DNA of 64,000 nucleotides from Leisingera aquaemixtae (lineage in GTDB: Bacteria; Pseudomonadota; Alphaproteobacteria; Rhodobacterales; Rhodobacteraceae): the NCBI RefSeq assembly GCF_019801145.1, contig NZ_JAHVJQ010000004.1, positions 434,001 to 498,000 of the forward strand. The letters run 5' to 3'. The notes beneath the pieces were generated by a model. It saw only the letters and a list, made by a program, of their open reading frames with translations. It was not told the origin of the DNA and did not search any database. The position numbers and the translations under genes were made by a program. Shown piece after piece: positions 20,817 to 30,139 of the stretch (position 1 is its first letter; each line of letters begins with the position of its first letter).

Positions 20817-21011
20817 ATGATACTCATTGCTGTTCTGGCGGTTGGCGTCTTCTGCTATTTCCTGTGGCGCCACCGCGCGCTGGATCTGACCCGCAACTGC
20901 CGCTGGCGGCAGGTGAAATCTGAAGGGCAGTGGCGCTGCAGCTATTGCGGTGCGGTGGACGCGGGCAGCGAAGCACCGCGCATCTGCCGCAATCCGGAAC
21001 GCAGCGCCTGA
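20817..21011 (+). CDS. small membrane-anchored protein with CxxC
   Basis: 64 residues: one N-terminal helix (ILIAVLAVGVFCYFLWRH), then a short soluble tail with WRCSYCGA and a further PRICRNP cysteine. The CxxC pair looks like half of a zinc ribbon. Function unknown. It is transcribed in the same direction as its neighbours but has no tight linkage. Confidence 0.55.
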   Translation: MILIAVLAVGVFCYFLWRHRALDLTRNCRWRQVKSEGQWRCSYCGAVDAGSEAPRICRNPERSA

Positions 21012-21101
21012 CAAGATGTGCTTGCGGCAGTGGCGCGAAGGGCTTGCACCCCGGCGGGGATGCGGTCTTGATGGGGCAAACGAACAGGAAGGTTTGCCCA
21101 A

Positions 21102-21959
21102 ATGTCCAGCACTCCCGCTGCCCCCGCCGATGCGGCGGCCCGCCGTGCCGTCAAGCCGGTAATCTGCTACCCCAATGACACCCTGCCGGTGCCGGACTTG
21201 GCGCTCTACAGCCAGGCGCGCGTGGGCGCGGTGAAGACCGGAGAGGTGCGGGTGCCGCCCCGCGATGCCGCCTGTTTCGAGGTGCCCGCCGGGCATTTCT
21301 TCCGCATCAGCTCGGTTGAGGGGCCGCAGGTGGGCGACCTGAACCTGTGGAACAGGAATGACCTCAGCGAGCGGTTCTATTCCGGCAAGACCCGCGCCCT
21401 GCACGGCACCCATATCACCACCGGCGAACGGATGTGGACCAGCTTCCCGCATCTGCGCCCGATGGCGACCATCGTGGCGGACACGCTGGGCTGGTACGGC
21501 ATGGATGAATACGGCGGTTCGGTGCATGATGTGATCGGCACCCGCTGCGACCCTTACACCGGCAATCTGCTGGCGGGCAGCCAGTACCACCATTGCTGTC
21601 ACTCCAACCTGACTCGGGCGCTGGCGGATCATTTGGGCGTTCCCCTGGCAGAAGCGGAACCGCATGTGCATGATGTCCTCAATGTATTCATGTGCACCGG
21701 CTTCACCCGCGATACCGGCCAGTATTTCATGAAGGCAAGCCCGGTGCGTCCCGGCGATTATCTGGAGTTTTTTGCCGAAATTGATTTGCTGGGCAGCCTC
21801 AGCGCCTGCCCAGGCGGTGATTGCTCGGCCGAGCATTCCAGCGATACAGCCGCCTGTTATCCGCTGCTGGTTGAGATTTTTGCCCCGGAAAAAGGCGCGC
21901 TGGATGATTGGCAAAGCCCGCCGCCCAATGGCTATGACCGCAGCCATGGCCGCGGGTGA
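21102..21959 (+). CDS. DUF1989 (urea carboxylase-associated) family protein
   Basis: 285 residues. The DUF1989 family is named for genes beside urea carboxylase and contains a cupin-like fold. Supporting segments are VPPRDAACFEVPAGHFFRISSVEGPQVGDLNLWN (about residues 48-81) and the cysteine/histidine-rich SQYHHCCHSNLTRAL and LNVFMCTGFTRDTGQYFMKASPV; the latter could form a metal site. No urea carboxylase or transporter gene is adjacent, so this copy acts alone or with distant partners. The enzymatic activity is not known to me. Confidence 0.8.
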   Translation: MSSTPAAPADAAARRAVKPVICYPNDTLPVPDLALYSQARVGAVKTGEVRVPPRDAACFEVPAGHFFRISSVEGPQVGDLNLWNRNDLSERFYSGKTRALHGTHITTGERMWTSFPHLRPMATIVADTLGWYGMDEYGGSVHDVIGTRCDPYTGNLLAGSQYHHCCHSNLTRALADHLGVPLAEAEPHVHDVLNVFMCTGFTRDTGQYFMKASPVRPGDYLEFFAEIDLLGSLSACPGGDCSAEHSSDTAACYPLLVEIFAPEKGALDDWQSPPPNGYDRSHGRG

Positions 21960-22086
21960 ACCGGTGAGCCAATTGGAATGCGGAGCGGCTGCCAATACTG
22001 CCGTCCGGAAAAATCGGCTCACTTATTTTCAAAATGGGAACTTTAAGGTTCGGCCGGCATCGCTGGAATGAACGGCCGGTGGAAAG

Positions 22087-22117
22087 AAAAGGGCAGCAGA
22101 AAATCTGCCGCCCTTTT
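22087..22117. terminator. bidirectional terminator between DUF1989 gene and deoD
   Basis: AAAAGGGCAGCAGA pairs with TCTGCCGCCCTTTT (one mismatch) around a three-base loop. T runs flank both sides, so it serves the converging genes. Confidence 0.85.
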
Positions 22118-22137
22118 CTGATTTGTTCTGCGCGGCT

Positions 22138-22842
22138 TCAGCTGAATGCGGCTTCCAGCGCAATTTCGACCATATCGCCAAAGCTGCGTTCGCGCTGATC
22201 GGACGGCAAGGCCTCGCCGGTGCCCAGATGGTCGGACACGGTCAGCACCGCCAGCGCACGGCAGCCGTGGCGGGCGGCCAGCGTGTACAATTCCGCTGCC
22301 TCCATCTCGACGCCAAGGATGCCGTGGCGGACCATCTGCTCGTTCAGGTCGGGGCGTTCGTCATAGAACACGTCCGATGAGTAGATGCCGCCGATGTGGG
22401 TGGTTGATCCGCGTTTGGCGGCAGCCTGCGCAGATGCCTGCAGCAAGCCCCAATCGGCGCAGGGCGCAAAGTTCAGCTCGCGGAAAATGCCGCTGGAGGG
22501 GCTGTTCAGGGTGCTCGCGGTCATTGCCAGGATTACATCGCGGACCTTGACCTTGTCCTGCATGCCGCCGCAGGAGCCGATGCGGATCAGGGTCTTTGCG
22601 CCGTAGTCCCGGATCAGCTCATTGGCGTAGATCGACAGCGAGGGCATGCCCATGCCGCTGCCCTGGATGGTGACGCGGTGGCCGTTCCAGGTGCCGGTAT
22701 AGCCCAGCATTCCGCGCACTTCATTGACCAGCCGGGCATCCTGGAGAAAAGTTTCGGCCGCCCATTTCGCGCGGTAGGGGTCGCCGGGCATCAGAACGGT
22801 TTCAGCAATGTCGCCCTGCGCGGCGCCGATATGAATGGTCAT
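22138..22842 (-). CDS. deoD: purine nucleoside phosphorylase, DeoD type
   Basis: 234-residue hexameric-type phosphorylase (E. coli DeoD is 239) that splits purine (deoxy)nucleosides to base and (deoxy)ribose 1-phosphate. The start [33 protein letters not shown] near residue 90, the ribose-binding [11 protein letters not shown], and the catalytic aspartate in VSDHL are intact. The start at 22842 fits the family; it follows the H-NS gene by 20 bases. It could use purine nucleosides delivered by the BMP-type importer at 35.7-40.7 kb. Confidence 0.95.
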   Translation of the reverse strand: MTIHIGAAQGDIAETVLMPGDPYRAKWAAETFLQDARLVNEVRGMLGYTGTWNGHRVTIQGSGMGMPSLSIYANELIRDYGAKTLIRIGSCGGMQDKVKVRDVILAMTASTLNSPSSGIFRELNFAPCADWGLLQASAQAAAKRGSTTHIGGIYSSDVFYDERPDLNEQMVRHGILGVEMEAAELYTLAARHGCRALAVLTVSDHLGTGEALPSDQRERSFGDMVEIALEAAFS

Positions 22843-22862
22843 CGCCTTGCTCCGCTGCGGTG

Positions 22863-23180
22863 TCAGATTTCCAGGTCGGAAATATCCATGCCCGCGGTCA
22901 GGGCGGCATGCACCCAATGCGGTTTGCGGCCGCGGCCGGTCCAGGTTTCCTCGGGGTTGCTCGGGTTGCGGTATTTCGGAGCAGCCTTGGTTTTCTTGGC
23001 GCCCTGGCGGTTCGCGCCGGCAATTTCATCCAGTGAAAAACCAAATTTTGCGGCCGCTTCCTCGGCCGCTTTCAATGCTTCCTGGCGTTCGCGCAGTTCT
23101 GCGTCGCGCAGCGCCTCAGCAACATCGGTTTGCAGCTGAAGAAGTTCTTTTCTGCTCATTGCTGAAAGATCGACGGTCAT
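22863..23180 (-). CDS. H-NS family nucleoid protein
   Basis: 105 residues. An N-terminal coiled coil (about 1-45, [37 protein letters not shown] by pieces) serves for oligomerisation, then a linker, then the H-NS DNA-binding motif [16 protein letters not shown] (about 81-96). It silences or bends AT-rich DNA. The ATG at 23180 is chosen over 23192 because GGAG sits six bases before it. A terminator-like hairpin ends 18 bp upstream of the start codon, so transcription must pass it. Confidence 0.88.
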   Translation of the reverse strand: MTVDLSAMSRKELLQLQTDVAEALRDAELRERQEALKAAEEAAAKFGFSLDEIAGANRQGAKKTKAAPKYRNPSNPEETWTGRGRKPHWVHAALTAGMDISDLEI

Positions 23181-23197
23181 TTTGAACTCCATATAAA

Positions 23198-23228
23198 AAT
23201 GACATACCGGAAAAACCGGTATGTCATT
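23198..23228 (-). terminator. hairpin with U-tract in the ecm-hns gap
   Basis: On the minus strand, arms AATGACATACCGG and CCGGTATGTCATT (13 bp, perfect) enclose TTTTT and are followed by TTTATAT. It is 71 bases after ecm and nine bases before the hns GGAG. It can end ecm transcription, but any hns promoter in the same gap must read through it. Confidence 0.8.
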
Positions 23229-23299
23229 CCTTATGGCCCAAATTCCAGACGCGTTTCAGCATCTTTTTCGGCTATTTGCGGGAATTTGCCTGTTAAGGG

Positions 23300-25267
23300 T
23301 CAATTCGCTGCAATTTGAGGTGGCTTTGCCAGGTCGACAATGTCGCTCATAATTGAATTCAGCTCAAAATCCTTGGGCGTATAGACGCGTGCGACTCCCA
23401 TTGATTTCAGCTTTTGCGCGTCCTCATCCGGGATAATGCCGCCGACAATTACCGGAATATGGTCCAGACCGGCGTCGCGCATGCGCTGCATCATCTCCTC
23501 CACCAGCGGCAGGTGGCTGCCCGACAGGATCGACAAGCCGACCACATGGGCGTCGTCCTTCTGCGCCGCTTCCACCAGTTCCGCAGGGGTCATGCGGATG
23601 CCGTCATAGGTGATGTCCATGCCGCAGTCGCGGGCGCGGAAGGCAATCTGCTCGGCGCCGTTGGAATGGCCGTCCAAGCCAGGCTTGCCGACCACGAACT
23701 TGATCCGGCGGCCCAGCACGTCGCTGACGGCATTGACCGCATCGCGCAGGTCGTCCAGCCCTTCGGTCTTGTTGGAGACGGAGGCCGAAACGCCTGTCGG
23801 GCCGCGGTAGGTGCCGTGGACCTTGCGCATTTCCTCGGCCCATTCGCCGGTGGTGACGCCGGCCTTGGCGGCGGCAATCGAGGGTTCCATGATATTGGCG
23901 CCGCTTTGGGCGGCCGCGCGCAGGGCGGCCAGTGCCGATTGCACCGCGTCATCGTCACGATCTCCGCGCCAGGCATTCAGCCGACTGATCTGTTCCTGCT
24001 CCACCGCCGGGTCGACAACCATGATGCCGCCGTCCTCGGTCTGCAGCGGCGAGGGCTCGCCCGCGGTCCATTTGTTGACGCCGACCACGATGGTCTCGTT
24101 CTTCTCGATCCGGTTCAGCCGTTCGGCGTTGGAATCGACCAGGCGGCCCTTCATGTATTCGATCGAGGCAACCGCGCCGCCCATCGATTCCAGGTTGGCC
24201 AGTTCGGCGCGGGCGCCCTCCTTCAGCTCCTCCACTTTGGCGTCCACCGCCGGGTTGCCGTCGAACAGGTCGCCGTATTCCAGAAGGTCGGTCTCATAAG
24301 CCAGGATCTGCTGCATCCGCATCGACCACTGCTGGTCCCAGGGGCGGGGCAGGCCAAGCGCCTCGTTCCAGGCGGGCAGCTGCACCGCGCGGGCGCGGGC
24401 CTTTTTCGACAGCGTCACCGCCAGCATCTCGATCAGGATCCGGTAGACGTTGTTTTCCGGCTGCTGTTCGGTCAGGCCCAGCGAGTTCACCTGCACGCCA
24501 TAGCGGAAGCGGCGGAACTTGGGGTCGGCGACGCCATAGCGTTTCTCGCAGATTTCATCCCACAGATCGACAAAGGCGCGCATCTTGCACATCTCGGTGA
24601 CAAACCGGATGCCCGCGTTCACGAAGAAGGAGATGCGGCCCACCATCGCCGGGAAGTCCTCCGGCGCGATGCGCGGCTTCAGCTCGTCCAGCACCGCCTG
24701 GGCGGTCGCCAAGGCAAAGGCCAGCTCCTGCTCCGGCGTCGCGCCGGCCTCCTGCAGGTGGTAGGAGCAGACGTTCATCGGGTTCCACTTGGGCACGTTG
24801 GTGTAGCAGTACTCCGCCACATCCGCGATCATCTTGAGGCTGGGCTTGGGCGGGCAGACATAGGTGCCGCGCGAGAGGTATTCCTTGATCAGGTCGTTCT
24901 GCACCGTGCCCTGCAGCTTGGACACATCCGCGCCCTGTTCCTCTGCCACCGCGATATAAAGGGCCAGCAGCCAGGGGGCGGTGGCGTTGATGGTCATCGA
25001 GGTGTTCATCTGCTCCAGCGGGATCTGGTCGAACAGGGTCCGCATGTCGCCCAGGTGGCAGACGGGCACGCCCACCTTGCCCACTTCGCCGCGGGCCAGC
25101 ACATGGTCGCTGTCATAGCCGGTCTGGGTCGGCAGGTCGAAGGCGACCGAGAGGCCGGTCTGCCCCTTGGCCAAGTTGGCGCGGTAAAGCGCGTTGGATG
25201 CCGATGCCGTGGAATGGCCGGCATAGGTGCGGATCAGCCAGGGGCGGTCTTTTTGCATCTGCGGCAT
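23300..25267 (-). CDS. ecm: ethylmalonyl-CoA mutase
   Basis: 655-residue B12-dependent mutase (MeaA type) converting ethylmalonyl-CoA to methylsuccinyl-CoA. The substrate domain begins RPWLIRTYAGHSTASASNALYRANLAKGQTG. The cobalamin domain near the C terminus (about 520-650) has the lower-ligand motif KPGLDGHSNGAEQ with D-x-H-x-x-G and later SILSGSH and VGGIIPDEDAQ. The AFDLPTQTGYDSDH stretch separates it from methylmalonyl-CoA mutases. It is divergent from the acyltransferase and shares the pathway with ccr and mch nearby. Confidence 0.95.
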   Translation of the reverse strand: MPQMQKDRPWLIRTYAGHSTASASNALYRANLAKGQTGLSVAFDLPTQTGYDSDHVLARGEVGKVGVPVCHLGDMRTLFDQIPLEQMNTSMTINATAPWLLALYIAVAEEQGADVSKLQGTVQNDLIKEYLSRGTYVCPPKPSLKMIADVAEYCYTNVPKWNPMNVCSYHLQEAGATPEQELAFALATAQAVLDELKPRIAPEDFPAMVGRISFFVNAGIRFVTEMCKMRAFVDLWDEICEKRYGVADPKFRRFRYGVQVNSLGLTEQQPENNVYRILIEMLAVTLSKKARARAVQLPAWNEALGLPRPWDQQWSMRMQQILAYETDLLEYGDLFDGNPAVDAKVEELKEGARAELANLESMGGAVASIEYMKGRLVDSNAERLNRIEKNETIVVGVNKWTAGEPSPLQTEDGGIMVVDPAVEQEQISRLNAWRGDRDDDAVQSALAALRAAAQSGANIMEPSIAAAKAGVTTGEWAEEMRKVHGTYRGPTGVSASVSNKTEGLDDLRDAVNAVSDVLGRRIKFVVGKPGLDGHSNGAEQIAFRARDCGMDITYDGIRMTPAELVEAAQKDDAHVVGLSILSGSHLPLVEEMMQRMRDAGLDHIPVIVGGIIPDEDAQKLKSMGVARVYTPKDFELNSIMSDIVDLAKPPQIAAN

Positions 25268-25418
25268 GTCGGGCCTCGCGAGTCAGTGTGTCGGTAATTT
25301 TATTTCGTCAAACAGATGTAAACTGCAATTTTCAACCCATGTCAATTCGCTGCGTTGCGGCAATTCCGCTGCCGGGGCGGCAAACCCTGCAGGCTTGGCG
25401 CTTGTAAAGGCTGTTGCC

Positions 25419-26867
25419 ATGGGCAACTGTTCAACTATGACGCAAACCGTGGAACTTCCGCTGTGGCTCTTTGTGCTTATCGTCGGTTTTGCCGCGGTGA
25501 CCTTTGCGTCGCATTTCCTGTTCCCCTCGGTGCGCTGGTTTTTCCGGCGGCGGCTGGAACGGGCAGTGGCGCGGCTGAACAAACGGTTGGAGCGGCCGAT
25601 CGAGCCGTTCAAGCTTGCGCGCCGCCACGACATGATCCAGCGGCTGATTCACGACCCGCAGGTCACGCAGGCCGCGGCGGACCACGCTGCGGCAGAAGGC
25701 ATCCCGGAAAACGTGGCGTTCGAGCAGGTGCGCCGCTATGCACGCGAAATCGTGCCCGGGTTTTCCGCTTTTGCCTATTTCAGCCTGGCAATCCGGGCGG
25801 CGCGGTTCCTGTCCAATGCGGTCTATAGGGTGCGGCTGGGCCATCAGGACGAGGAAGCGCTGCGCGCCATCGACCCCAGTGCCACCGTGGTCTTTGTGAT
25901 GAACCACCGCTCCAACATGGATTACGTGCTGGTCACCTACCTGGCGGCGGAGCGCTCGGCGCTGTCTTATGCGGTGGGGGAGTGGGCGCGGGTTTGGCCG
26001 CTCAGCCGTCTGATCCGGGCGATGGGCGCCTATTTCATCCGCCGCCGCTCGCGCAATGATCTCTACCGCAAGGTGCTGGCGGCCTATGTACGCCTGGCCA
26101 CCCGCGGCGGCTCCACCCAGGCGATGTTTCCCGAGGGCGGCCTCAGCCTTGATGGCGCGCTGGCCGCGCCCAAGCTTGGGCTGCTGAAATACATCGTCGA
26201 GGGCTACGATCCGGACCGGCGCGACGTGGTCTTTGTGCCGGTGGCGCTGAACTACGACCGGGTGCTGGAGGACAAGATCCTGACCTCTGCCGCCAAGGCG
26301 GGCGACCGCCGCTTCCGCGCCCGGATCGGGCTGGTGGCACTGCGGCTGCTGCGGCAGCTGTGGCTGTGGATGACCGGCCGCTACCACCGCTCCGGCTATG
26401 CCGGGGTGAATTTCGGCCGCCCGCTGAGCCTGGCCGGGTTCGGCGCCGGGCGTCAGGGCGACATCACCAAACCGCTGGCACGGGAACTGATGCAGCGGAT
26501 CAGCGCCATTGTGCCGGTGCTGCCGGTGCCGATGATCGCGGCCATCCTGCTGCGGCACGGGCCGCTCAGCCGGGCCGCCATCGAGCACCGGCTGGAGGAT
26601 CTGGCCGCGGCGATGCCGCTGGCGCACGTCCACATTCCGCGGGAAAACCTGTCCTATGCGGCCGAGGCCGGACTGCGCCAGCTGCTGCGGCGCGGTCTGG
26701 TCACTGAGGCCGATGGCCGCATCGTGCCGGCAGAAGAGGGCCGCGACCTGCTGGCGTTTTATGCCAATTCGATCCGCCACCTGCTTCCCGGCGGCAGTGA
26801 ATTGTCCGGCGGAAGCCGTGATTTTTCTGCACCTGCTAAAGGTGATGCTGCATCCGCAAGGTCATAA
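25419..26867 (+). CDS. PlsB-like glycerol-3-phosphate / lysophosphatidate acyltransferase
   Basis: About 482 residues. One N-terminal membrane helix (LPLWLFVLIVGFAAVTFASHF), then the PlsC/PlsB acyltransferase core with H-x4-D in NHRSNMDY (about residues 164-171) and FPEGG (about 232-236); a C-terminal winged-helix-like part follows. Likely acylates a glycerolipid precursor at the inner membrane. The start is uncertain: 25419 has AAAGG eight bases upstream, while an ATG at 25437 is also possible. It sits between the two key ethylmalonyl-CoA genes ecm and ccr. Confidence 0.8.
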   Translation: MGNCSTMTQTVELPLWLFVLIVGFAAVTFASHFLFPSVRWFFRRRLERAVARLNKRLERPIEPFKLARRHDMIQRLIHDPQVTQAAADHAAAEGIPENVAFEQVRRYAREIVPGFSAFAYFSLAIRAARFLSNAVYRVRLGHQDEEALRAIDPSATVVFVMNHRSNMDYVLVTYLAAERSALSYAVGEWARVWPLSRLIRAMGAYFIRRRSRNDLYRKVLAAYVRLATRGGSTQAMFPEGGLSLDGALAAPKLGLLKYIVEGYDPDRRDVVFVPVALNYDRVLEDKILTSAAKAGDRRFRARIGLVALRLLRQLWLWMTGRYHRSGYAGVNFGRPLSLAGFGAGRQGDITKPLARELMQRISAIVPVLPVPMIAAILLRHGPLSRAAIEHRLEDLAAAMPLAHVHIPRENLSYAAEAGLRQLLRRGLVTEADGRIVPAEEGRDLLAFYANSIRHLLPGGSELSGGSRDFSAPAKGDAASARS

Positions 26868-26980
26868 AATTACCCAAATGCCGCAAAAGAGGTTGCAATA
26901 TTACTCTTCCAATCCTATCCCTCAGGTAACCGCTGCGATTCTGCACCGCGGCAAAAGAACAGGATACAAAGGAGGCCATC

Positions 26981-28267
26981 ATGGCATTGGATACCCAGAC
27001 TGACGTCATGTCGTACGAGGCGCCCGAGAAAGATCTCTATGAGCTTGGGGAAATCCCCCCGATGGGTTATGTGCCCAAGAAGATGTACGCATGGGCGATC
27101 CGCAAGGAGCGCCACGGCGAGCCGAACACTGCGATGCAGCAGGAAGTGGTCGATGTGCCGGAGCTGGACAGCAACGAGGTGCTGGTCCTGGTGATGGCGG
27201 CCGGCGTCAACTACAACGGCGTCTGGGCCTCCCTTGGCAAGCCGATCTCGCCGTTTGACGGCCACAAGGCACCTTATCACATTGCCGGTTCCGATGCCTC
27301 GGGCATCGTCTGGGCGGTGGGCTCCAAGGTCACCCGCTGGAAGGTCGGCGACGAGGTCGTGATCCACTGCAACCAGGACGACGGCGACGACGAGGAATGC
27401 AACGGCGGCGACCCGATGTACTCCCCCAGCCAGCGGATCTGGGGTTATGAGACCCCGGATGGCTCGTTTGCCCAGTTCACCAACGTGCAGGCCCAGCAGC
27501 TGATGCCGCGCCCCAAGCACCTGACCTGGGAAGAAAGCGCCTGTTACACGCTGACCCTGGCCACTGCCTACCGGATGCTGTTCGGTCATGAGCCGCACGA
27601 CCTGAAGCCGGGCCAGAACGTGCTGGTCTGGGGCGCCTCGGGCGGCCTGGGGTCCTATGCAATCCAGCTGATCAACACCGCCGGCGCCAACGCCATCGGC
27701 GTGATCTCGGACGAGAGCAAGCGCGACTTTGTCATGGGGCTGGGCGCCAAGGGTGTTCTGAACCGTAAGGACTTCAACTGCTGGGGCCAACTGCCCACGG
27801 TCAACACCCCGGAATATGCTGAGTGGTTCAAGGAAGCCCGCAAGTTCGGCAAGGCGATCTGGGACATCACCGGCAAGGGTGTGAACGTCGACATGGTGTT
27901 CGAGCACCCCGGCGAGGCAACTTTCCCGGTCTCCACCTTCGTGGTGAAGAAGGGCGGCATGGTCGTGATCTGCGCGGGCACCACCGGCTATAACCTGACC
28001 TTCGACGTGCGTTACATGTGGATGCACCAGAAGCGTCTGCAGGGCTCCCACTTTGCCCACCTCAAGCAGGCCGCAGCTGCCAACAAGCTGATGGTCGAAC
28101 GCCGTCTGGACCCCTGCATGTCCGAGGTGTTCACCTGGAACGACCTGCCCGAGGCGCACATGAAGATGCTGCGGAACGAGCACCTGCCGGGCAACATGTC
28201 GGTGCTGGTGCAGGCGCCGAAGACCGGCTTGCGCACCCTGCAGGATGTGCTCGAAGCAGGCAGCTGA
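26981..28267 (+). CDS. ccr: crotonyl-CoA carboxylase/reductase
   Basis: 428-residue medium-chain reductase that reductively carboxylates crotonyl-CoA to ethylmalonyl-CoA with NADPH, the defining step of the ethylmalonyl-CoA pathway. The start SYEAPEKDLYELGEIPPMGYVPKKMYAWAIRKERHGEP, the NADPH loop WGASGGLGSYAIQL (about 211-224), the substrate region GSDASGIVWAVG and FEHPGEATFPVS are characteristic. A strong AAAGGAGG site precedes the ATG. It ends in its own terminator before luxR. Confidence 0.97.
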   Translation: MALDTQTDVMSYEAPEKDLYELGEIPPMGYVPKKMYAWAIRKERHGEPNTAMQQEVVDVPELDSNEVLVLVMAAGVNYNGVWASLGKPISPFDGHKAPYHIAGSDASGIVWAVGSKVTRWKVGDEVVIHCNQDDGDDEECNGGDPMYSPSQRIWGYETPDGSFAQFTNVQAQQLMPRPKHLTWEESACYTLTLATAYRMLFGHEPHDLKPGQNVLVWGASGGLGSYAIQLINTAGANAIGVISDESKRDFVMGLGAKGVLNRKDFNCWGQLPTVNTPEYAEWFKEARKFGKAIWDITGKGVNVDMVFEHPGEATFPVSTFVVKKGGMVVICAGTTGYNLTFDVRYMWMHQKRLQGSHFAHLKQAAAANKLMVERRLDPCMSEVFTWNDLPEAHMKMLRNEHLPGNMSVLVQAPKTGLRTLQDVLEAGS

Positions 28268-28296
28268 CCTGGCTCCGCACCCGGACCTGAATGGTA

Positions 28297-28336
28297 TTCC
28301 CCGCGCTTCGCTTATGTGAAACGCGGGGAATTTTAT
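28297..28336 (+). terminator. rho-independent terminator of ccr
   Basis: TTCCCCGCG pairs with CGCGGGGAA around a 16-base loop, followed by TTTTATTT. Confidence 0.88.
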
Positions 28337-28621
28337 TTACAATTTTATCCAATTCGGACTGTCAGCAGCCGCCTCCGCGCTGTTTATGGGGACAGGCGAT
28401 GCTATTGCGGCGCGTGCCTGTGTAATTGTGGCGCTTTTTCGAGTTTTCAGCGTGTCTCACGGTTTCTGCCGCTCGAGCGGAATGATTTCAGTACGTTGCC
28501 ATTGACCTTCGGGTAGCTGGCGCTGCAGAAAGGTCCGCTTAACCGGTCTGCCTCTTGCCGGGTTCCCGACGGAACCCAGCGGCTTAAGGGAGCAGGCCCC
28601 CAAGGGAATGGCGCATTGCTG
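28337..28621 (+). promoter_or_regulatory. luxR upstream region
   Basis: No gene seen. It contains the palindrome CCGCTCGAGCGG (28469-28480) and, in the probable leader, a hairpin GGGTTCC-CGAC-GGAACCC (28560-28577). AAGGG at 28602 is the nearest ribosome-binding-like site. No clear lux box was found. Confidence 0.35.
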
Positions 28622-29341
28622 ATGGCGAACAAGGCAGAACTGGACCGTATCCTCGAGTCGCTTGATGCGACGGAGACGCTGGATGGCCTCCAGTTGATCA
28701 TCGAGCAGGTCTGTGCCGTGTTCGGCGTCGATCACGCCATGTATCACTGGGTCGACAGCGCCGGGGATCATTATTACTTCGGCACCTACCCGCAGGGCTG
28801 GGTCGAGCGCTATCAGAAGAAATCGTATGTCCGGGTCGATCCGGTTGTGGCCGGCTGCTACCAGCGTTTTCACCCGGTGGACTGGAAGCGGCTGGACTGG
28901 TCGCCAAAGCCTGCCCGGGAGTTCCTCAAAGACGCGCTGGAGCACGGGGTGGGCAACCAGGGGTATTCGATCCCGATCCGCGGGCCGAACGGGCAGTTTG
29001 CGGTGTTCACCGTCAGCCATAGCTGCGACGACGAAGCTTGGGAAAAGCTGACGGAGCGCTACAGCCGCGACATGATCCTGATGGCGCATTACTTCAACCG
29101 CAAGGCGCTGGAGTTTGAGCCCGACCGCAGCCCGGAGCAGGCCCAGCCGCTGTCGCCGCGCGAGGTAGACGCTCTGACCTTGCTGGCGATCGGCTACAGC
29201 CGCGCGCAGGTGGCCAAGACTTTGTCGATCTCCGAACACACGCTGCGCGTCTACATCGAAAGCGCCCGCTTCAAGCTGGGGGCGATCAATACCACGCACG
29301 CGATTGCCCGCGCCATGTCGCTTGGTTTAATTGTAATTTAG
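28622..29341 (+). CDS. luxR: LuxR family quorum-sensing regulator
   Basis: 239 residues. The N-terminal autoinducer-binding domain shows the aromatic and acidic residues of LuxR proteins in order: GWVERYQKKSYVRVDPVV (W, Y, D-P) and HPVDW. The C-terminal HTH reads LSPREVDALTLLAIGYSRAQVAKTLSISEHTLRVYIESARFKLGA by pieces, with the invariant E and G. It would bind the acyl-homoserine lactone made by the next gene. The start could also be the TTG at 28616; the ribosome-binding site is weak. Directly downstream of ccr and followed by luxI in the same direction. Confidence 0.9.
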   Translation: MANKAELDRILESLDATETLDGLQLIIEQVCAVFGVDHAMYHWVDSAGDHYYFGTYPQGWVERYQKKSYVRVDPVVAGCYQRFHPVDWKRLDWSPKPAREFLKDALEHGVGNQGYSIPIRGPNGQFAVFTVSHSCDDEAWEKLTERYSRDMILMAHYFNRKALEFEPDRSPEQAQPLSPREVDALTLLAIGYSRAQVAKTLSISEHTLRVYIESARFKLGAINTTHAIARAMSLGLIVI

Positions 29342-29400
29342 CGCCAGGTTGAGAAATCTATCTTAAATACATTCTGAGATTGTGTGATGTAACCGTACCC

Positions 29401-29429
29401 TGTCCCCACTGTTCAACCAGAAGGGGACA
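29401..29429 (+). promoter_or_regulatory. hairpin covering the luxI ribosome-binding site
   Basis: TGTCCCC (29401-29407) can pair with GGGGACA (29423-29429), seven base pairs with a 15-base loop. The downstream arm contains most of the AAGGGG Shine-Dalgarno that serves the ATG at 29435, so the folded RNA would hide it. Confidence 0.5.
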
Positions 29430-29434
29430 AATTC

Positions 29435-30076
29435 ATGCTTCGCTACATCTATGGCCGCGATCTTCACAACCACGCATTTCTGGCGCATTCGATGTTCCGG
29501 GACCGGGCGGACCAGTTCAGGGACCGGCTGGGCTGGGAGGTGCAGGTCGACCGCAACGGCGAGGAACGCGATCAGTATGACGCGCTGGACCCGCTGTATG
29601 TGATCTGGGAAATGCCCGACGGCAGCCACGGCGGCTCCATGCGGTTTCTGCCGACCACAGGACCGGTGATGGTCAATGACGTGTTCCTGGATCTTGCGGG
29701 CGGTGTGCCGGTCTGCAGCCCGCTGATCTGGGAATGCACCCGCTTCTGCCTGTCGCGGGAAGCCGGCGGCAATGTGGCCGGGGCGCTGACCCTGGGCGGA
29801 GTTGAGATCATGCGCAATTTCTCGGTTGCGCATTTCGCCGGCGTTTTCGACCGCCGGATGGTGCGGATCTACCGCAGCCTTGGCTTCAGCCCGGAGGTCA
29901 TCGGCACCCAAGGCGAAGGACGCGACCGCATCTGCCTGGGGCTGTGGGAATACACGCCGGAAGTCTACCGGAACGTGGCCGCCAAGGCGGGCATAGCACC
30001 GGAACTCTCACAGCTCTGGTTCGACCGCTCCTTTGGCGGAGCGCGTGCGGCGAAACCCTTGGCGCTGACCGCCTGA
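29435..30076 (+). CDS. luxI: acyl-homoserine-lactone synthase
   Basis: 213-residue LuxI-type synthase that makes an acyl-homoserine lactone from acyl-ACP and S-adenosylmethionine. The invariant residues fall at canonical positions: R24, F28 and W34 in RADQFRDRLGW, then E44, D46, D49 in ERDQYD, and MRFLPTTGPVMVNDVF further on. The acyl chain length cannot be told from sequence. Paired with the upstream luxR; 93 bases apart, with a hairpin over its ribosome-binding site. Confidence 0.95.
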   Translation: MLRYIYGRDLHNHAFLAHSMFRDRADQFRDRLGWEVQVDRNGEERDQYDALDPLYVIWEMPDGSHGGSMRFLPTTGPVMVNDVFLDLAGGVPVCSPLIWECTRFCLSREAGGNVAGALTLGGVEIMRNFSVAHFAGVFDRRMVRIYRSLGFSPEVIGTQGEGRDRICLGLWEYTPEVYRNVAAKAGIAPELSQLWFDRSFGGARAAKPLALTA

Positions 30077-30139
30077 CGGCGACGGATTCCGGGGCCGGTT
30101 CCTCTGGCGGACCCGGCCCCGCGGCTGTAGGGTCGCGCC

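Noticed and set aside
29342-29434. lux box between luxR and luxI
   Set aside because: No 18-20-bp dyad of lux-box form was found; the only clear dyad overlaps the ribosome-binding site and looks like an RNA hairpin.
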